A stretch of 64,000 nt of DNA from Rubinisphaera margarita (GCF_022267515.1 NZ_JAKFGB010000012.1:434001-498000), one strand, 5' to 3'; counted from the stretch's first letter, positions 1 through 8,990 are shown. The notes: generated by a model from the letters alone, not told the origin. Program-made: numbers and translations.

Positions 1-626
1 CATTTGTTCCTTTCGTGACGGAAGAACTCTGGCAGCGGCTGGGCGAATTGGCTCCCGAACGCGGATTGCCCGAGCCGGTCGCCGCAGAAGATGCCGCCAT
101 CATTGCGGCCTGGCCACAGCTTCCCGAGAGCTGGATCAACGCCGATGTCGAATCGCGTTTCGAACGTCTGCAGGAAACTGTTGTTGCCGTTCGCAACGTT
201 CGGGCGGTCTACAGTATTTCGCCGGCCACTCCACTCAAGTTGAGGATGCGGGCTTCAGCTGAGATTGCCAGCGAAATGAATTCAGTCGCCGGTCAATTCG
301 ACAATCTCGCGAAGACGGTGCTCGAAGCCGCCGGTGCCGAAGTCGAACGGCCGGAAGGCTCGGCCAGCTTCACAATTGGCGATATCGACGGATACATCCC
401 GCTCGAAGGTGTGGTGGATCTCCATGCCGAACTGAAACGACAAGAAGCCGAGGAAAAGAAACTCATCGGTTTCGTCGCCGGTCATGAGAAGAAGCTTCAG
501 AACGAAAAGTTCGTCAGTCAGGCCCCGGCCGACGTGGTGAACAACGTGCGGGAAACGCTCGCGAATCAGAAGAGCCAACTGGCCAGCGTGCAGGAAGTGA
601 TTGAGCAGTTGAGGCGGATGATCTGA
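1..626 (+). CDS. valS: Valyl-tRNA synthetase, C-terminal part (5' end outside window)
   Basis: The reading frame is open from the left edge (codons in phase from base 3) and ends with TGA at 624-626. The first visible residues read FVPFVTEELW, the conserved Pro-Phe-(V/I)-T-E-E-(L/I)-W stretch in the anticodon-binding domain of class I Val/Ile/Leu synthetases. The last ~70 residues are rich in Glu, Lys and Gln with heptad-like Leu/Val spacing. This fits the C-terminal coiled coil (tRNA-binding arm) that marks ValRS among these enzymes. The enzyme charges tRNA-Val in the cytoplasm. About 207 residues are present, so the catalytic Rossmann fold and editing domain lie upstream of the window. ValRS is favoured over IleRS because of the coiled-coil end and the absence of a C-terminal zinc-binding Cys cluster. 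Confidence 0.93.
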   Translation, partial: FVPFVTEELWQRLGELAPERGLPEPVAAEDAAIIAAWPQLPESWINADVESRFERLQETVVAVRNVRAVYSISPATPLKLRMRASAEIASEMNSVAGQFDNLAKTVLEAAGAEVERPEGSASFTIGDIDGYIPLEGVVDLHAELKRQEAEEKKLIGFVAGHEKKLQNEKFVSQAPADVVNNVRETLANQKSQLASVQEVIEQLRRMI

Positions 627-789
627 CCAGCCGTGCCCTGTGCGGATGTGCGTCGCCCGGGGGGATTACGAGAATTCCGCGCGGGATTGTGATGGAATCG
701 CCGTTTCATCATCTGGTATAGTGTAGTCTCGGACGGTAACTTAACCGGTCACAGTTGTGGCATTTTCCATCCCGTAGTGAGGCGTCCCC

Positions 790-1122
790 ATGGCATTCCA
801 GGAAGGTTGTCTGACGGTTTACCAGGCCGGAGTTCTGACGGTTGTCGGCTTCGGCGGCCAGGATGCGCTGGCCAATCTGAACCTGGCGGAGTGCCGGGAC
901 GATCTGGTTAAACTGATCAAGGAAAATCACTGCAAGACTCTCGCGTTCGATCTGACCGGCGTGCGGCTCATTCCCAGTGGCACGCTCGGATTGATTGCCG
1001 CGATGCGGAAACTGGACGTTGAAGTGCATATCTACAATCCGTCCGACGATGTTCGCGACGTGCTGGAGATTACTAAACTCGACACCCTGATCGAGGTCCA
1101 CGAAGTCGACATCACCGGCTGA
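790..1122 (+). CDS. STAS-domain protein, anti-sigma factor antagonist type
   Basis: A 110-residue single-domain protein. The core LAFDLTGVRLIPSGTLGLIA (residues 51-70) matches the STAS beta-strand and helix that carries the regulatory serine in SpoIIAA/RsbV proteins. Ser63, in the PSG turn, aligns with that serine. The following segment (VEVHIYNPSDDVRDVLEITKLDTLI) is the usual fourth strand and helix. STAS antagonists bind an HATPase anti-sigma or switch kinase and are controlled by phosphorylation of this serine. No kinase or phosphatase gene is adjacent; the nearest HATPase of that type is the fusion at 26999. It stands alone between valS and a serine hydrolase. The family is clear, the partner unknown. 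Confidence 0.85.
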   Translation: MAFQEGCLTVYQAGVLTVVGFGGQDALANLNLAECRDDLVKLIKENHCKTLAFDLTGVRLIPSGTLGLIAAMRKLDVEVHIYNPSDDVRDVLEITKLDTLIEVHEVDITG

Positions 1123-1164
1123 TCCCCTGCAACGATCGGTTTCTGGATGTCCGCGGAATGAACT

Positions 1165-2301
1165 ATGTCGCACGCCGAAGAGGATTGGACTAATCGTCGT
1201 GCGTGGCGCAGTCTCGTTGAACGCGTCGCCAGTCTTGTCGATAACGATTGCTTTGGCGCGGTAGGAATTCAAGCCCTCAATCGCGTGCATTCCCCGGTGA
1301 TTCTTCGAGGGAACGCCCGGCCTGATGAACCCGTCACCGAGCAAAGCCTGTTTCTCGTCGCCTCGTTGACGAAGCCCGTGGTTGCAGCCGCGACAATGTC
1401 GCTTGTTGAAGCCGGCGTCATTTCGCTGAATCAGCGAGTCAGCGAGATTCTACCCGAGTGGAACCGAGGCGAACGTCGACGAATCACGATTCGGCAACTC
1501 TTGTGTCACGCATCGGGATTGCCGGATCAGCTTCCCAGCAACGTGGAGTTGAGAAATCAGAGAGCGCCGCTCGATGAGTTCTATCGGCTCACGACCGAGG
1601 TCCCGCTCGACTATCCGCCGGGGAAAGGGTCCCGCTATCAGAGCATGGGCTATCTCGTGCTCGGAAGGCTGATTGAGCAGCTGTCCGGAGAACCTCTTCC
1701 TGAGTTCGTCCGACGGACGATCTTCGAACCCCTGCAGATGCACAACACATTTCTGGGGGCGGCTGAGGGGCCGCAGCGATCAGCTGTTCTGCGGCGTGTC
1801 ATCGACGTTCAGCTCCCACGCGAACAGGCAGATTGTTCCGGTCACTGGAACTCCGACTACTGGCGAAGTCTCGGTGCGCCTTGGGGAGGAATGCTTTCAA
1901 CGCCGTCGGATGTACTGACGTTTTGCCGGGAAATGCTGGCCTGTTATCACGGGACAGGCAAGCTTTTGAGTTCGGCATCGGTTCGGGAAATGTGTGCCCC
2001 GCAACTCGAGTTCTTCGAAGAGATGCCGAAACGCGAACGCCGATTTCGCAGCTGGGGGCTCGGCTGGCGCCACAACTGGAAGTCGCATGCCGAGACGTTC
2101 GGCGATTGCCTCCCGCCCCTGGTGGTTGGTCACTGGGGGGCAACCGGCTGCCTGATGTGGATCGACATGCAGGCGGAATCGGCCGCGGTCATTTGCACGA
2201 CTGTTCCGAGTAGCGAGTCCCGTTCTCAACTGGTCCGGCTTTCCAACCTCGTGCACACGGCGGTTCAGCAGTCTCAGGCTCACCGACAACTAACGACCTG
2301 A
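1165..2301 (+). CDS. Serine hydrolase, class C beta-lactamase / EstB-like family
   Basis: A 378-residue protein with the three catalytic signatures of the beta-lactamase (PF00144-type) superfamily. They are SLTK at 67-70 (nucleophile Ser67, general base Lys70), a YQS motif at 158-160 in the place of the usual Tyr-x-Asn, and HWG at 322-324 in the place of Lys-Thr-Gly. The HxG form is typical of esterase and D-aminopeptidase-like members rather than true beta-lactamases. ITIRQLLCHASGLP (about 107-120) is also characteristic. No signal peptide is visible, so the protein is probably cytoplasmic. Replacement of Asn by Ser in the second motif is unusual but seen in esterase branches. The substrate cannot be inferred. 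ATG is the first good start, 42 bases after the STAS stop, without a strong ribosome binding site. Confidence 0.85.
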   Translation: MSHAEEDWTNRRAWRSLVERVASLVDNDCFGAVGIQALNRVHSPVILRGNARPDEPVTEQSLFLVASLTKPVVAAATMSLVEAGVISLNQRVSEILPEWNRGERRRITIRQLLCHASGLPDQLPSNVELRNQRAPLDEFYRLTTEVPLDYPPGKGSRYQSMGYLVLGRLIEQLSGEPLPEFVRRTIFEPLQMHNTFLGAAEGPQRSAVLRRVIDVQLPREQADCSGHWNSDYWRSLGAPWGGMLSTPSDVLTFCREMLACYHGTGKLLSSASVREMCAPQLEFFEEMPKRERRFRSWGLGWRHNWKSHAETFGDCLPPLVVGHWGATGCLMWIDMQAESAAVICTTVPSSESRSQLVRLSNLVHTAVQQSQAHRQLTT

Positions 2302-2340
2302 GACCCGGTGCCCTGCTTTTCCCGCTCTCAGATGTGAGAA

Positions 2341-2443
2341 TAGAGCATTTTCATGCTTTTCCTGCAGTCGCATGGGCGCCAATCCTCTGCCATGCCGAGT
2401 TTGCTCCTGCAAACGTCTGCAGTCGAACTTTGAATTTGCTCTA
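2341..2443. repeat. Dispersed palindromic repeat, copy A (long form)
   Basis: A 103-bp element in the gap after the serine hydrolase gene. It starts TAGAGCATTTTCATGC and ends GAATTTGCTCTA, so its ends are inverted repeats (TAGAGCA / TGCTCTA). Two CTGCAGTCG motifs (2362 and 2418) lie inside. Read on the minus strand it matches copies at 18280 and 20620, except that those lack the ~55 bp between the two CTGCAG motifs. The copy at 45233 matches its left part. Here the element lies 39 bp beyond the stop codon of the preceding gene. No coding capacity. Confidence 0.8.
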
Positions 2444-2555
2444 GCTAGCCGCCAGAACGGTCAGCGGACGCGACCGTCGTTGACAAGTCCGCCTCGTTTG
2501 AAGACGATCATCGTTCTAAGAACTGACAACTTCTCCTGATGAAAGGCGAGCCCGG

Positions 2556-3323
2556 ATGGGATCTTCAGCGAATGTGCAGCGACGGTCGTTTCTTCAGTCA
2601 ACAGTAGCAGCTGGAGCAGCCGGTCTGTTTCTGACGGGGCGCGAGAGCACGGCTGCCGAGAAATCGTCGAAGAACCCGGCCATCCAGCCGGGAACGACAA
2701 TTCTCTTTCAGGGAGATTCGATTACCGACGCTGGTCGCAAACGGGACCAGGCGGACACTCCGAACAAGCAGCCGGGCCTGGGCAACGGTTATGCCTGGAT
2801 GGCGGCAGCTTCCATGCTGACCGGTCCCCAGGGAAGTTCGTTGACGATCTACAATCGCGGGATCAGCGGGAATAAGGTCCATCAGCTGGCCGAACGGTGG
2901 GATGAGGATTGCCTGGATCTCAAGCCGAACGTGTTGAGCATTCTGATCGGCGTGAACGATATCTGGCACCGTCTCAACGGTAAGTACGACGGCACGGTGA
3001 AGACGTACGAGGACGACTATCGGGCATTGCTGCAGCGGACGAAAGAAGCGTTGCCGGACGTCACGCTGGTTATCTGCGAACCGTTTGTACTGCGATGTGG
3101 CGCGGTGAACGACAAGTGGTTCCCGGAATTCGACAAGTTCCGGGCCTCGGCCGCGAAACTGGCCAAAGAGTTCGAGACCGTCTGGGTTCCGTTCCAGTCG
3201 GTGTTTGACGAAGCGGTTCAGTATGCTCCGCCGGAACATTGGGCGGGAGACGGAGTGCATCCCAGTTCCTTCGGCGCTTCGCTCATGGCTTCGTCATGGC
3301 TGCGGGCCGTTCAGAACGCCTGA
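2556..3323 (+). CDS. Tat-exported SGNH/GDSL-type esterase or acetylhydrolase
   Basis: 255 residues. The N-terminus has a twin-arginine signal (RRSFLQ at 9-14, then a hydrophobic stretch to about 27), so the protein is probably exported folded. The mature part has the SGNH blocks in order: GDSIT at 53-57 (nucleophile Ser55), GISGN at 102-106 (oxyanion Gly), GVND at 132-135 (Asn134) and DGVHPS at 232-237 (Asp232 and His235). Length fits a single-domain SGNH hydrolase of the rhamnogalacturonan-acetylesterase or lysophospholipase type. The likely reaction is hydrolysis of ester groups on extracellular carbohydrate; the exact substrate is inference. ATG at 2556 has a GAAAGGCGAG stretch upstream. 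Confidence 0.88.
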   Translation: MGSSANVQRRSFLQSTVAAGAAGLFLTGRESTAAEKSSKNPAIQPGTTILFQGDSITDAGRKRDQADTPNKQPGLGNGYAWMAAASMLTGPQGSSLTIYNRGISGNKVHQLAERWDEDCLDLKPNVLSILIGVNDIWHRLNGKYDGTVKTYEDDYRALLQRTKEALPDVTLVICEPFVLRCGAVNDKWFPEFDKFRASAAKLAKEFETVWVPFQSVFDEAVQYAPPEHWAGDGVHPSSFGASLMASSWLRAVQNA

Positions 3324-3349
3324 ATCCGAGATCCGGAAAGTCGTGCCCT

Positions 3350-4726
3350 GTGCGCTTCACGAAGACACTCCGTCTGGCCGTTCCCGCTCAGTTTGCCTTC
3401 GACTGGCACGCCCAGCCAGGAACGCTGCGCCGTCTGCTTCCGCCATGGGAGAAGATTACGATTCACTCGGCTGCCGAGGGAATCCGTGACGGTGCTCGCG
3501 TAGTCATGTCGGTGCCGGTGGGGCCATTTCGGAAGCGATGGGTCGCCGAACATACAGGCTATCAGGAGGGGCGAGAGTTTACCGACATCCAGATTTCGGG
3601 CCCCTTCAAGTCGTGGCGACATCGGCATCTCTTCCAGCCGATCGACGACAGTTGCTGTGAGCTGGTCGACGAGATCGACTACGAGCTGCCGCTGGGGCCG
3701 CTGGGAAAAACGGGAGCGTCTTTCGCCCGCAGGCAGCTGGAACAGATGTTCGAGTACCGGCACGCCAGGACTGCGGCGGAGATTGAAACGCACTATCGGT
3801 GGCGAGACAAACCTCGAATGAGAGTGCTGGTTTCCGGCTCCACCGGACTGATTGGCACGACGCTGGTTTCCTTCCTGCGGTCTGGCGGGCACGAGGTTGT
3901 CCGACTGGTTCGGGACCGCGACGCAGCCGAGGACAACCCGCATGCCATCTTCTGGGACATCAAGGAAGGCGAGATCGATCGGCTCGAACTGGAAGGCTTC
4001 GATGCGGTCGTGCATCTGGCTGGAGCGGGGATCGCTGATCATCGCTGGACCACGGCCTACAAAGACACGATCAAAGAGAGCCGTGTCAAATCGACAAAGT
4101 TGCTCGCTGCGATGCTCTCGACGTTGAATCAGAAGCCGAAAGTCTTGATCTCCATATCTGCCACCGGCTTCTACGGAGACCGGGGCGACGAGGTTCTCAC
4201 CGAGGATTCGCAGTCCGGAATCGGGTTTCTGCCGGAGGTGGCCCGAGCATGGGAATCGGCGGCTGATCCCGCTCGGACGGCTGGCATACGAGTGGTTCAT
4301 CCCCGTCTCGGGCTTGTCATCACGCCCACCGGCGGTGCGCTGCAGAAGATGCTGACTCCGTTCAAGATGGGGCTCGGCGGCGTCGTCGGTTCCGGCAGGC
4401 AATTCTGGAGTTCGATTTCAATCCACGACGTCGTGGGAGCAATTCATTACGCGATGATGCAAGAGAGACTCCAGGGGCCGGTCAATCTCGTGATGCCAGA
4501 AGAGATCACCAATCGGCACTTCACGAAGACGCTCGGACGGGTCCTCAACCGTCCGACCATTTGCCCGGTCCCCTCCTTTGGGGTCAAGCTTGCCATGGGC
4601 GAACTGGGGGACACGCTGCTGATCGACAGTGCCCGCGTCCGTCCGGTCAAACTGCTGGGACACGGTTACGAGTTTCAGACCGGAACGCTGGAAGAAACTC
4701 TGCGACAAGTCCTGGGACGATTGTAG
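3350..4726 (+). CDS. TIGR01777-family sugar-nucleotide epimerase-like protein with N-terminal SRPBCC domain
   Basis: About 458 residues from a GTG at 3350. The first ~140 residues resemble an SRPBCC/START-like ligand-binding domain (RFTKTLRLAVPAQFAFDWHA, then PPWE, then GPFRKRW). From residue ~155 a Rossmann domain follows, beginning MRVLVSGSTGLIG (NAD(P)-binding GxTGxIG) with HLAGAGIAD, SATGFYG and the Arg/Leu-rich C-terminus of the TIGR01777 (YfcH/SulA-like, extended SDR) family. The SRPBCC-epimerase fusion is a known architecture; the reaction is not established. The frame is open upstream to 3239 and would overlap the SGNH gene. The GTG at 3350 avoids most of that overlap and starts where the SRPBCC homology starts. 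GGAAAG lies about 12 bases upstream. Confidence 0.85.
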   Translation: MRFTKTLRLAVPAQFAFDWHAQPGTLRRLLPPWEKITIHSAAEGIRDGARVVMSVPVGPFRKRWVAEHTGYQEGREFTDIQISGPFKSWRHRHLFQPIDDSCCELVDEIDYELPLGPLGKTGASFARRQLEQMFEYRHARTAAEIETHYRWRDKPRMRVLVSGSTGLIGTTLVSFLRSGGHEVVRLVRDRDAAEDNPHAIFWDIKEGEIDRLELEGFDAVVHLAGAGIADHRWTTAYKDTIKESRVKSTKLLAAMLSTLNQKPKVLISISATGFYGDRGDEVLTEDSQSGIGFLPEVARAWESAADPARTAGIRVVHPRLGLVITPTGGALQKMLTPFKMGLGGVVGSGRQFWSSISIHDVVGAIHYAMMQERLQGPVNLVMPEEITNRHFTKTLGRVLNRPTICPVPSFGVKLAMGELGDTLLIDSARVRPVKLLGHGYEFQTGTLEETLRQVLGRL

Positions 4727-4747
4727 ACGGCGACCCGAACGCTGTTG

Positions 4748-5179
4748 TCAGTCGATCTCTCGAAGTCCAGTATTGTCCTTCAGCAATTCCAGAGCACTAC
4801 GCAGACGGGGTGTGTAGCGGACGCCACAATCAAAGGACCGATCCGTCAACTGTTCGCGGACCGTCGAATTGGTCGACGAAAACACGACTGATCCTCGCAG
4901 GTCCATCAGGAGCAGACTGACGGCAACAACTTCCTCCAGCGCGTACTCCGAAAGTGAGTTTACGTTCTGAAAGTCGAAGACGAATCGCGGCTGGGTGGGA
5001 ATCTCTGAGACGATCATCGACAGGTGTTCGATGAAACGGGGCGTGTTCGGCACATCAGTCTGACACAACTTCAGGACGTGGATTGTCGCACCATCCTTTC
5101 TTTTCAAACGTGCATGAAGTTTGACGCGAATGTCGCCCCAGGCGGCGTTCTCATCGAACGGGCTCGACGGCATGATCAT
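4748..5179 (-). CDS. STAS-like protein with Glu at the regulatory serine position
   Basis: 143 residues. The middle, FVFDFQNVNSLSEYALEEVV (66-85), can be aligned by eye with the STAS core of the protein at 790 (LAFDLTGVRLIPSGTLGLIA). The C-terminal half (RGSVVFSSTNSTVREQL) fits the next strand and helix of STAS. In that alignment the phosphorylatable Ser is replaced by Glu78. The protein could be a locked STAS variant, or a STAS fold used for another kind of contact. It converges with the TIGR01777 gene (21 bp between stops). Start ATG has GGAATC just upstream on the minus strand. Family assignment is moderate; function unknown. Confidence 0.55.
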   Translation of the reverse strand: MIMPSSPFDENAAWGDIRVKLHARLKRKDGATIHVLKLCQTDVPNTPRFIEHLSMIVSEIPTQPRFVFDFQNVNSLSEYALEEVVAVSLLLMDLRGSVVFSSTNSTVREQLTDRSFDCGVRYTPRLRSALELLKDNTGLREID

Positions 5180-5540
5180 AGATTGATTCCATCACGATTC
5201 ACTGTCCTTCCGCCCCATGCCTTCGCTGACAGGGACAGGAGACGAACGGATGATGATCCTCTGTGGAGGAGTCGTCGTTTATGCAGTTCGTCAGAAGCAG
5301 TGTAAACCGAGAGAGGGAACGAAGAACGGCGATCGGAACCGAATCGGAACTGAACTGTCCTGGTTTGGATTCACTCTGTTCCGATCGCGGACTTTCGCGA
5401 GAGTTCAGGTTCATTCCGTTAATGCGTCAGATGGCCCGAAATCGTCCGGACGCCTGCTCTTCGGTGCGACATGGGAGCGGCAATCAGAATCGAGAGTTTC
5501 GCGGACGACTGCTCTTTCCGGTTCCGATCAGCCATCGAAC
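5180..5540. other. Non-coding gap of about 360 bp
   Basis: Lies between the start of the minus-strand STAS-like gene and the stop of the minus-strand SDR gene. Several overlapping short open frames exist on the plus strand, but none has a ribosome binding site or recognisable protein pattern. It presumably contains the promoter of the STAS-like gene; no clear -35/-10 pair was found. Confidence 0.5.
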
Positions 5541-6320
5541 CTAGCGAGCCGTCCAGCCCCCATCGACCGTCAGCATACTTCCTGTAACATAACTCGACGC
5601 CGGGCTGGCTAGAAAGATCGCCGCTCCCTGAATCTCGTGCATCTGGCCCCAGCGATCGAGCGCGACGGCTCCGATGATGTATTTCTTGGCTTCTTCGGTA
5701 TCGGCGATGGGCTCATTCATCGGCGTCAGAAAAGGGCCGGGGCAGATCGCGTTGACGGTGATTTGGTGCGGGGCAACCTCAAGAGCCAGCGAGCGGGTGA
5801 ACTGAACCACGGCTCCTTTACTCGTTGCGTAGGGCGTTCGGTTGGCGAGACCCACCAGTCCCAGCGTGCTGGCCAGATTGATAATCCGCCCGGAGTTCTG
5901 CTCCTTCATAACGGGAATCACTTCGCGGGCGCAGCGCCAGAGACTGTCGACATTGACGTCCTGCACTTTCCGGAATTCCTCGAATGTGAGTTCGTCGATC
6001 GCGCCGCGAATGTTGATGCCGGCGTTGTTGACCAGAATGTCGATCCGTCCGAATTCTTTGAGGCAGCGGGGGACGATCTCAGAAACTTCGTGGGACTTCG
6101 TCACATCGACGGCCATGCCGATGGCTTTGATTGGATACTCGTCTGCAATGCGGTCAGCCGCCTGCCGAATTTCCTCGGCGTTCCGGCTGATCAGCAGCAG
6201 ATTGGCTCCCGCCGAAGCCAGGCCAGCCGCCATCGCTTCCCCCAGGCCTTTGGAGCCCCCCGTGACGATCGCGACTTTCCCTTTGAGTTGGAACTGATCG
6301 ATACCAGGCCAGCGAGGCAT
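5541..6320 (-). CDS. Short-chain dehydrogenase/reductase (gluconate 5-dehydrogenase-like)
   Basis: 259 residues. It has all classical SDR signatures: TGGSKGLG (TGxxxGxG cofactor site, about 20-27), NNAG (about 97-100), the catalytic Ser in NLAST, and YATSK (YxxxK). The C-terminus VTGSMLTVDGGWTAR is the standard SDR ending. The overall pattern (an N-terminal LKGKVAIVTGGSKGLG and PGPFLTPMNEP near the C-terminus) resembles gluconate 5-dehydrogenase and 2-deoxy-D-gluconate dehydrogenases, so it may oxidise or reduce a sugar acid. GGAG lies 6 bases before the ATG. It is 15 bp downstream of nadB on the same strand and probably co-transcribed. The substrate is a guess from family resemblance. Confidence 0.88.
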   Translation of the reverse strand: MPRWPGIDQFQLKGKVAIVTGGSKGLGEAMAAGLASAGANLLLISRNAEEIRQAADRIADEYPIKAIGMAVDVTKSHEVSEIVPRCLKEFGRIDILVNNAGINIRGAIDELTFEEFRKVQDVNVDSLWRCAREVIPVMKEQNSGRIINLASTLGLVGLANRTPYATSKGAVVQFTRSLALEVAPHQITVNAICPGPFLTPMNEPIADTEEAKKYIIGAVALDRWGQMHEIQGAAIFLASPASSYVTGSMLTVDGGWTAR

Positions 6321-6335
6321 GAGGAACTCCTGTTA

Positions 6336-7991
6336 CTACGGGGTGTTATCAGGTCGTATGGGATACTCGCGATCAATATTCACATTGATGTGTCGTGCGT
6401 GTTGATCTATGGCGTCGGGAAAGTCGGTGCGGTAATGGACGCCGCGTGATTCTTCCCGTTCCAGAGCCGACGTCAGCATCAGTCGGGCGACCAGCAGCAT
6501 ATTCTGTAGCGACCAGCCGTCGACGTTGTCGAATTCCTGGCCGGAGACATAGCGGTCCCAGAACTCGACCTGTTTCAGGGCATCGGTCAGCCCTTCCCGA
6601 TCGCGGCGAATGCCCGCCTGTCGCCACATCAGACTCATCAGCGAGTTTCGCACGTCGGTCAGGTCGAGATCGGTCTGTTCGTCCGACTTGTCCATCCCGT
6701 CGTCGCGGATGGGCATCGCGCAGAAATGATCGGCAATGTTGTGTGCCTCGTGTGAAGCCGCGGCTCCAGCGGCTCGCCCATGATATAGACCTTCGAGCAG
6801 ACTGTTCGAAGCGAGGCGATTGGCTCCGTGGAGTCCACTGGAGGTGACTTCGCCGGCGGCCCACAGGCCAGGCAGAGAGGTCCGCCCTTCATGATCGATG
6901 ACGACGCCGCCGATCATGTAATGAGCGCCTGGGCGTACCGGGATCAAATCGACAGCCAGATCGAGACCGAACTTTCGGCAGACTTCCGCAATATTGGGGA
7001 AGCGATCGGCAACCAGCGACCGATCGAGATGTCTCAGGTCGAGATAGACAGACGAGTGCCGCGTCTTGTCCATTTGAGCGGTGATGGCTCGGCTGACAAC
7101 ATCACGGGGAGCAAGTTCGCCGGCGGAGTCGTAATCCTGCATAAACCGGTAGCCGTTCGCATCGACCAGATGGGCTCCTTCACCGCGCACGGCTTCGGAG
7201 ATCAGATGTCGCGATCCCCCGGCGATGTAGAGAACGGTCGGATGGAACTGCATCATTTCCATATCCCGAAGGACGGCTCCCGCCCGGAAGGCGATTGAGT
7301 GTCCATCCCCGGTGGCGATTTCCGGATTTGTCGTTTCCCGGTACAGCCGCCCTGCTCCGCCCGTTGCCAGAATGGTTTGCTTGGCCCAGATGAACGTCTT
7401 GCCGTGATGGGGATTCCACACCAGGGCGCCGACGCAGGCGCCGTTGAGGGTGAGCAGATCGATGGTGAAAGTTTCTTCCCAGATCTGACAGTCGGTGTGG
7501 GTTTTCACGCGTTCGATCATGGCCCGCATGATCTCCCGGCCGGTGGCATCGCCGAGGGCATGAATGATCCGGCGGTGACTGTGCCCGCCTTCCTGAGTGA
7601 GTGCCAGAGTCCCGCCGACTTCATCGAAGTTCGCCCCGAGGGCGATCAACTCGCGAACGACGTCAGGAGCCGCCTCGGTGATCTCTTCGACGGTTTTAAC
7701 ATCGCAAAGCCCTTTCCCGGCCGCGATGGTGTCCCGGGCATGATTGGACACGTGATCGCTCGGGTCGAAAACGCCGGCGATACCTCCCTGGGCCTTCCAG
7801 CTATTGGAGACTTCGACCCGTCCTTTGGTGAGGATGGTGGTCTCGAGCTTTCGATCGACGCTGAGTGCGGCTCGCATGCCTGCGATGCCGCCGCCGATGA
7901 CGAGCACGTCCGTAAACGCATGAGGGATGCGTTTCGGATTAAAGTGGACGAGATATCGTCGAGACAGAGGGAGAGTAAGCTCAGTATTCAA
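6336..7991 (-). CDS. nadB: L-aspartate oxidase
   Basis: 551 residues. The N-terminal VLVIGGGIAGMRAAL (GGGIAG at 33-38) is the FAD-binding Rossmann motif. SWKAQGGIAG, the GGHSHRRIIHALGDATGREIM region, QFHPT, EAVRGEGAHL and the HGANRLASNSLLEGL stretch match NadB rather than SdhA or FrdA. The helical C-terminal domain includes MWRQAGIRRDREGL. NadB oxidises L-aspartate to iminoaspartate for quinolinate and NAD synthesis. nadA and nadC are not in the window. The first available start in frame is TTG at 7991; no ATG lies near the expected N-terminus (RYLVHFNPKRIPHAFTDVLV). It shares a strand and close spacing with two SDR genes and an MqnD-like gene. Confidence 0.93.
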   Translation of the reverse strand: MNTELTLPLSRRYLVHFNPKRIPHAFTDVLVIGGGIAGMRAALSVDRKLETTILTKGRVEVSNSWKAQGGIAGVFDPSDHVSNHARDTIAAGKGLCDVKTVEEITEAAPDVVRELIALGANFDEVGGTLALTQEGGHSHRRIIHALGDATGREIMRAMIERVKTHTDCQIWEETFTIDLLTLNGACVGALVWNPHHGKTFIWAKQTILATGGAGRLYRETTNPEIATGDGHSIAFRAGAVLRDMEMMQFHPTVLYIAGGSRHLISEAVRGEGAHLVDANGYRFMQDYDSAGELAPRDVVSRAITAQMDKTRHSSVYLDLRHLDRSLVADRFPNIAEVCRKFGLDLAVDLIPVRPGAHYMIGGVVIDHEGRTSLPGLWAAGEVTSSGLHGANRLASNSLLEGLYHGRAAGAAASHEAHNIADHFCAMPIRDDGMDKSDEQTDLDLTDVRNSLMSLMWRQAGIRRDREGLTDALKQVEFWDRYVSGQEFDNVDGWSLQNMLLVARLMLTSALEREESRGVHYRTDFPDAIDQHARHINVNIDREYPIRPDNTP

Positions 7992-8043
7992 TCGTCGGTT
8001 CCGCTACGGTGGACTGGGTTCCTACCAGCGTACCGGATCGGGA

Positions 8044-8838
8044 TCAGATTGTCATCGACGAGAAGCCGCCATCGACCACGAGATTCTCACCGGTGATGAA
8101 GCTGCCGGCATGATCGGACGCCAGCAGCAACACGGCTCCGGCCAGTTCCTGCGGTTCGCCGAAGCGATTGGCCGGGGTGTGCTTCATGATCGAAGAGACA
8201 CGATCGGGAGTGAGCACCTTCTTGTTCTGCTCGGCTGGAAAGAAGCCCGGCGAGATCGCATTCACGCGGATCCCCTGCTCGGCCCATTCGCGGGCGAGGT
8301 TCTTCGTCAAATTCAGCACGGCTGCTTTGGAAGCCGAGTAGGTGAAGACACGAGACAGCGGAATCAGAGCTGACATCGAAGCAATATTGATGATCGAGCC
8401 CTGTCGATCTTCGTCCAGCCAGTGCTTGGCGAACGTCTGACTGGCGACGCGAACGGAGCCGAGATTGATGTTGAAAATTCGATCCCATTCTTCATCGGGG
8501 ATATCGAGGAATGGAGTGGCCGCGTTGACGCCGGCACCATTCACGAGGATGTCGGGAGCGTGGCCGGAAGAGACACACTGATCGAGCAGAGCCTGCACCG
8601 ATTCGCGCGAGCTGACATCGACGGCTGCGAATTCTCCTGCTCCGCCTGCCTCTTTCAGGGCTTCGACGCGGGCGTTCCCTGATTCCTCAGAACGACCAGC
8701 GACAATCACATAGGCCCCGGCTGCTGCCAGACAATCGCAGATCGCTCCGCCGAGAACTCCGGTGCCGCCAATGACGACCGCAGTTTTTCCATCGAGACCG
8801 AACAGCTGTTGCAGATAAGAAGCAGACTTGTCGCTCAT
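8044..8838 (-). CDS. Short-chain dehydrogenase/reductase
   Basis: 264 residues from the ATG at 8838. Motifs: GGTGVLGG (glycine-rich cofactor site with Gly in place of the first Thr, about residues 24-31), NGAGVNAATP, IINIASMSALIPLS, YSASK (active site) and ITGENLVVDGGF. It resembles sugar-acid reductases of the D-mannonate or fructuronate oxidoreductase SDR type. The frame stays open 39 codons further upstream, but the extra residues have no SDR similarity, so the internal ATG is preferred. It differs clearly from the SDR at 5541, so the two are not a recent duplication. The substrate is unknown. Confidence 0.86.
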   Translation of the reverse strand: MSDKSASYLQQLFGLDGKTAVVIGGTGVLGGAICDCLAAAGAYVIVAGRSEESGNARVEALKEAGGAGEFAAVDVSSRESVQALLDQCVSSGHAPDILVNGAGVNAATPFLDIPDEEWDRIFNINLGSVRVASQTFAKHWLDEDRQGSIINIASMSALIPLSRVFTYSASKAAVLNLTKNLAREWAEQGIRVNAISPGFFPAEQNKKVLTPDRVSSIMKHTPANRFGEPQELAGAVLLLASDHAGSFITGENLVVDGGFSSMTI

Positions 8839-8990
8839 AAGATGTCTTACACTTTCGGAAGAGCAGATTGCGGGCAGAGAACGAGGTCGGGCAACCTCGG
8901 CATCGAAAGGGAACATTGCCGGGATACGCTTCGCCGATCCCAGCCTGCCGATCACTATGATTCGCCATCGATTTTCGAGGCTCTATCGTA

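Noticed and set aside
1165..2301. True class C beta-lactamase (antibiotic resistance)
   Set aside because: The second motif lacks Asn, the third is HWG rather than KTG, and there is no signal peptide; esterase or peptidase-like members fit better.
3239..3349. N-terminal extension of the TIGR01777 protein
   Set aside because: It would overlap the SGNH gene by 85 bp and the residues have no SRPBCC similarity; GTG at 3350 is preferred.
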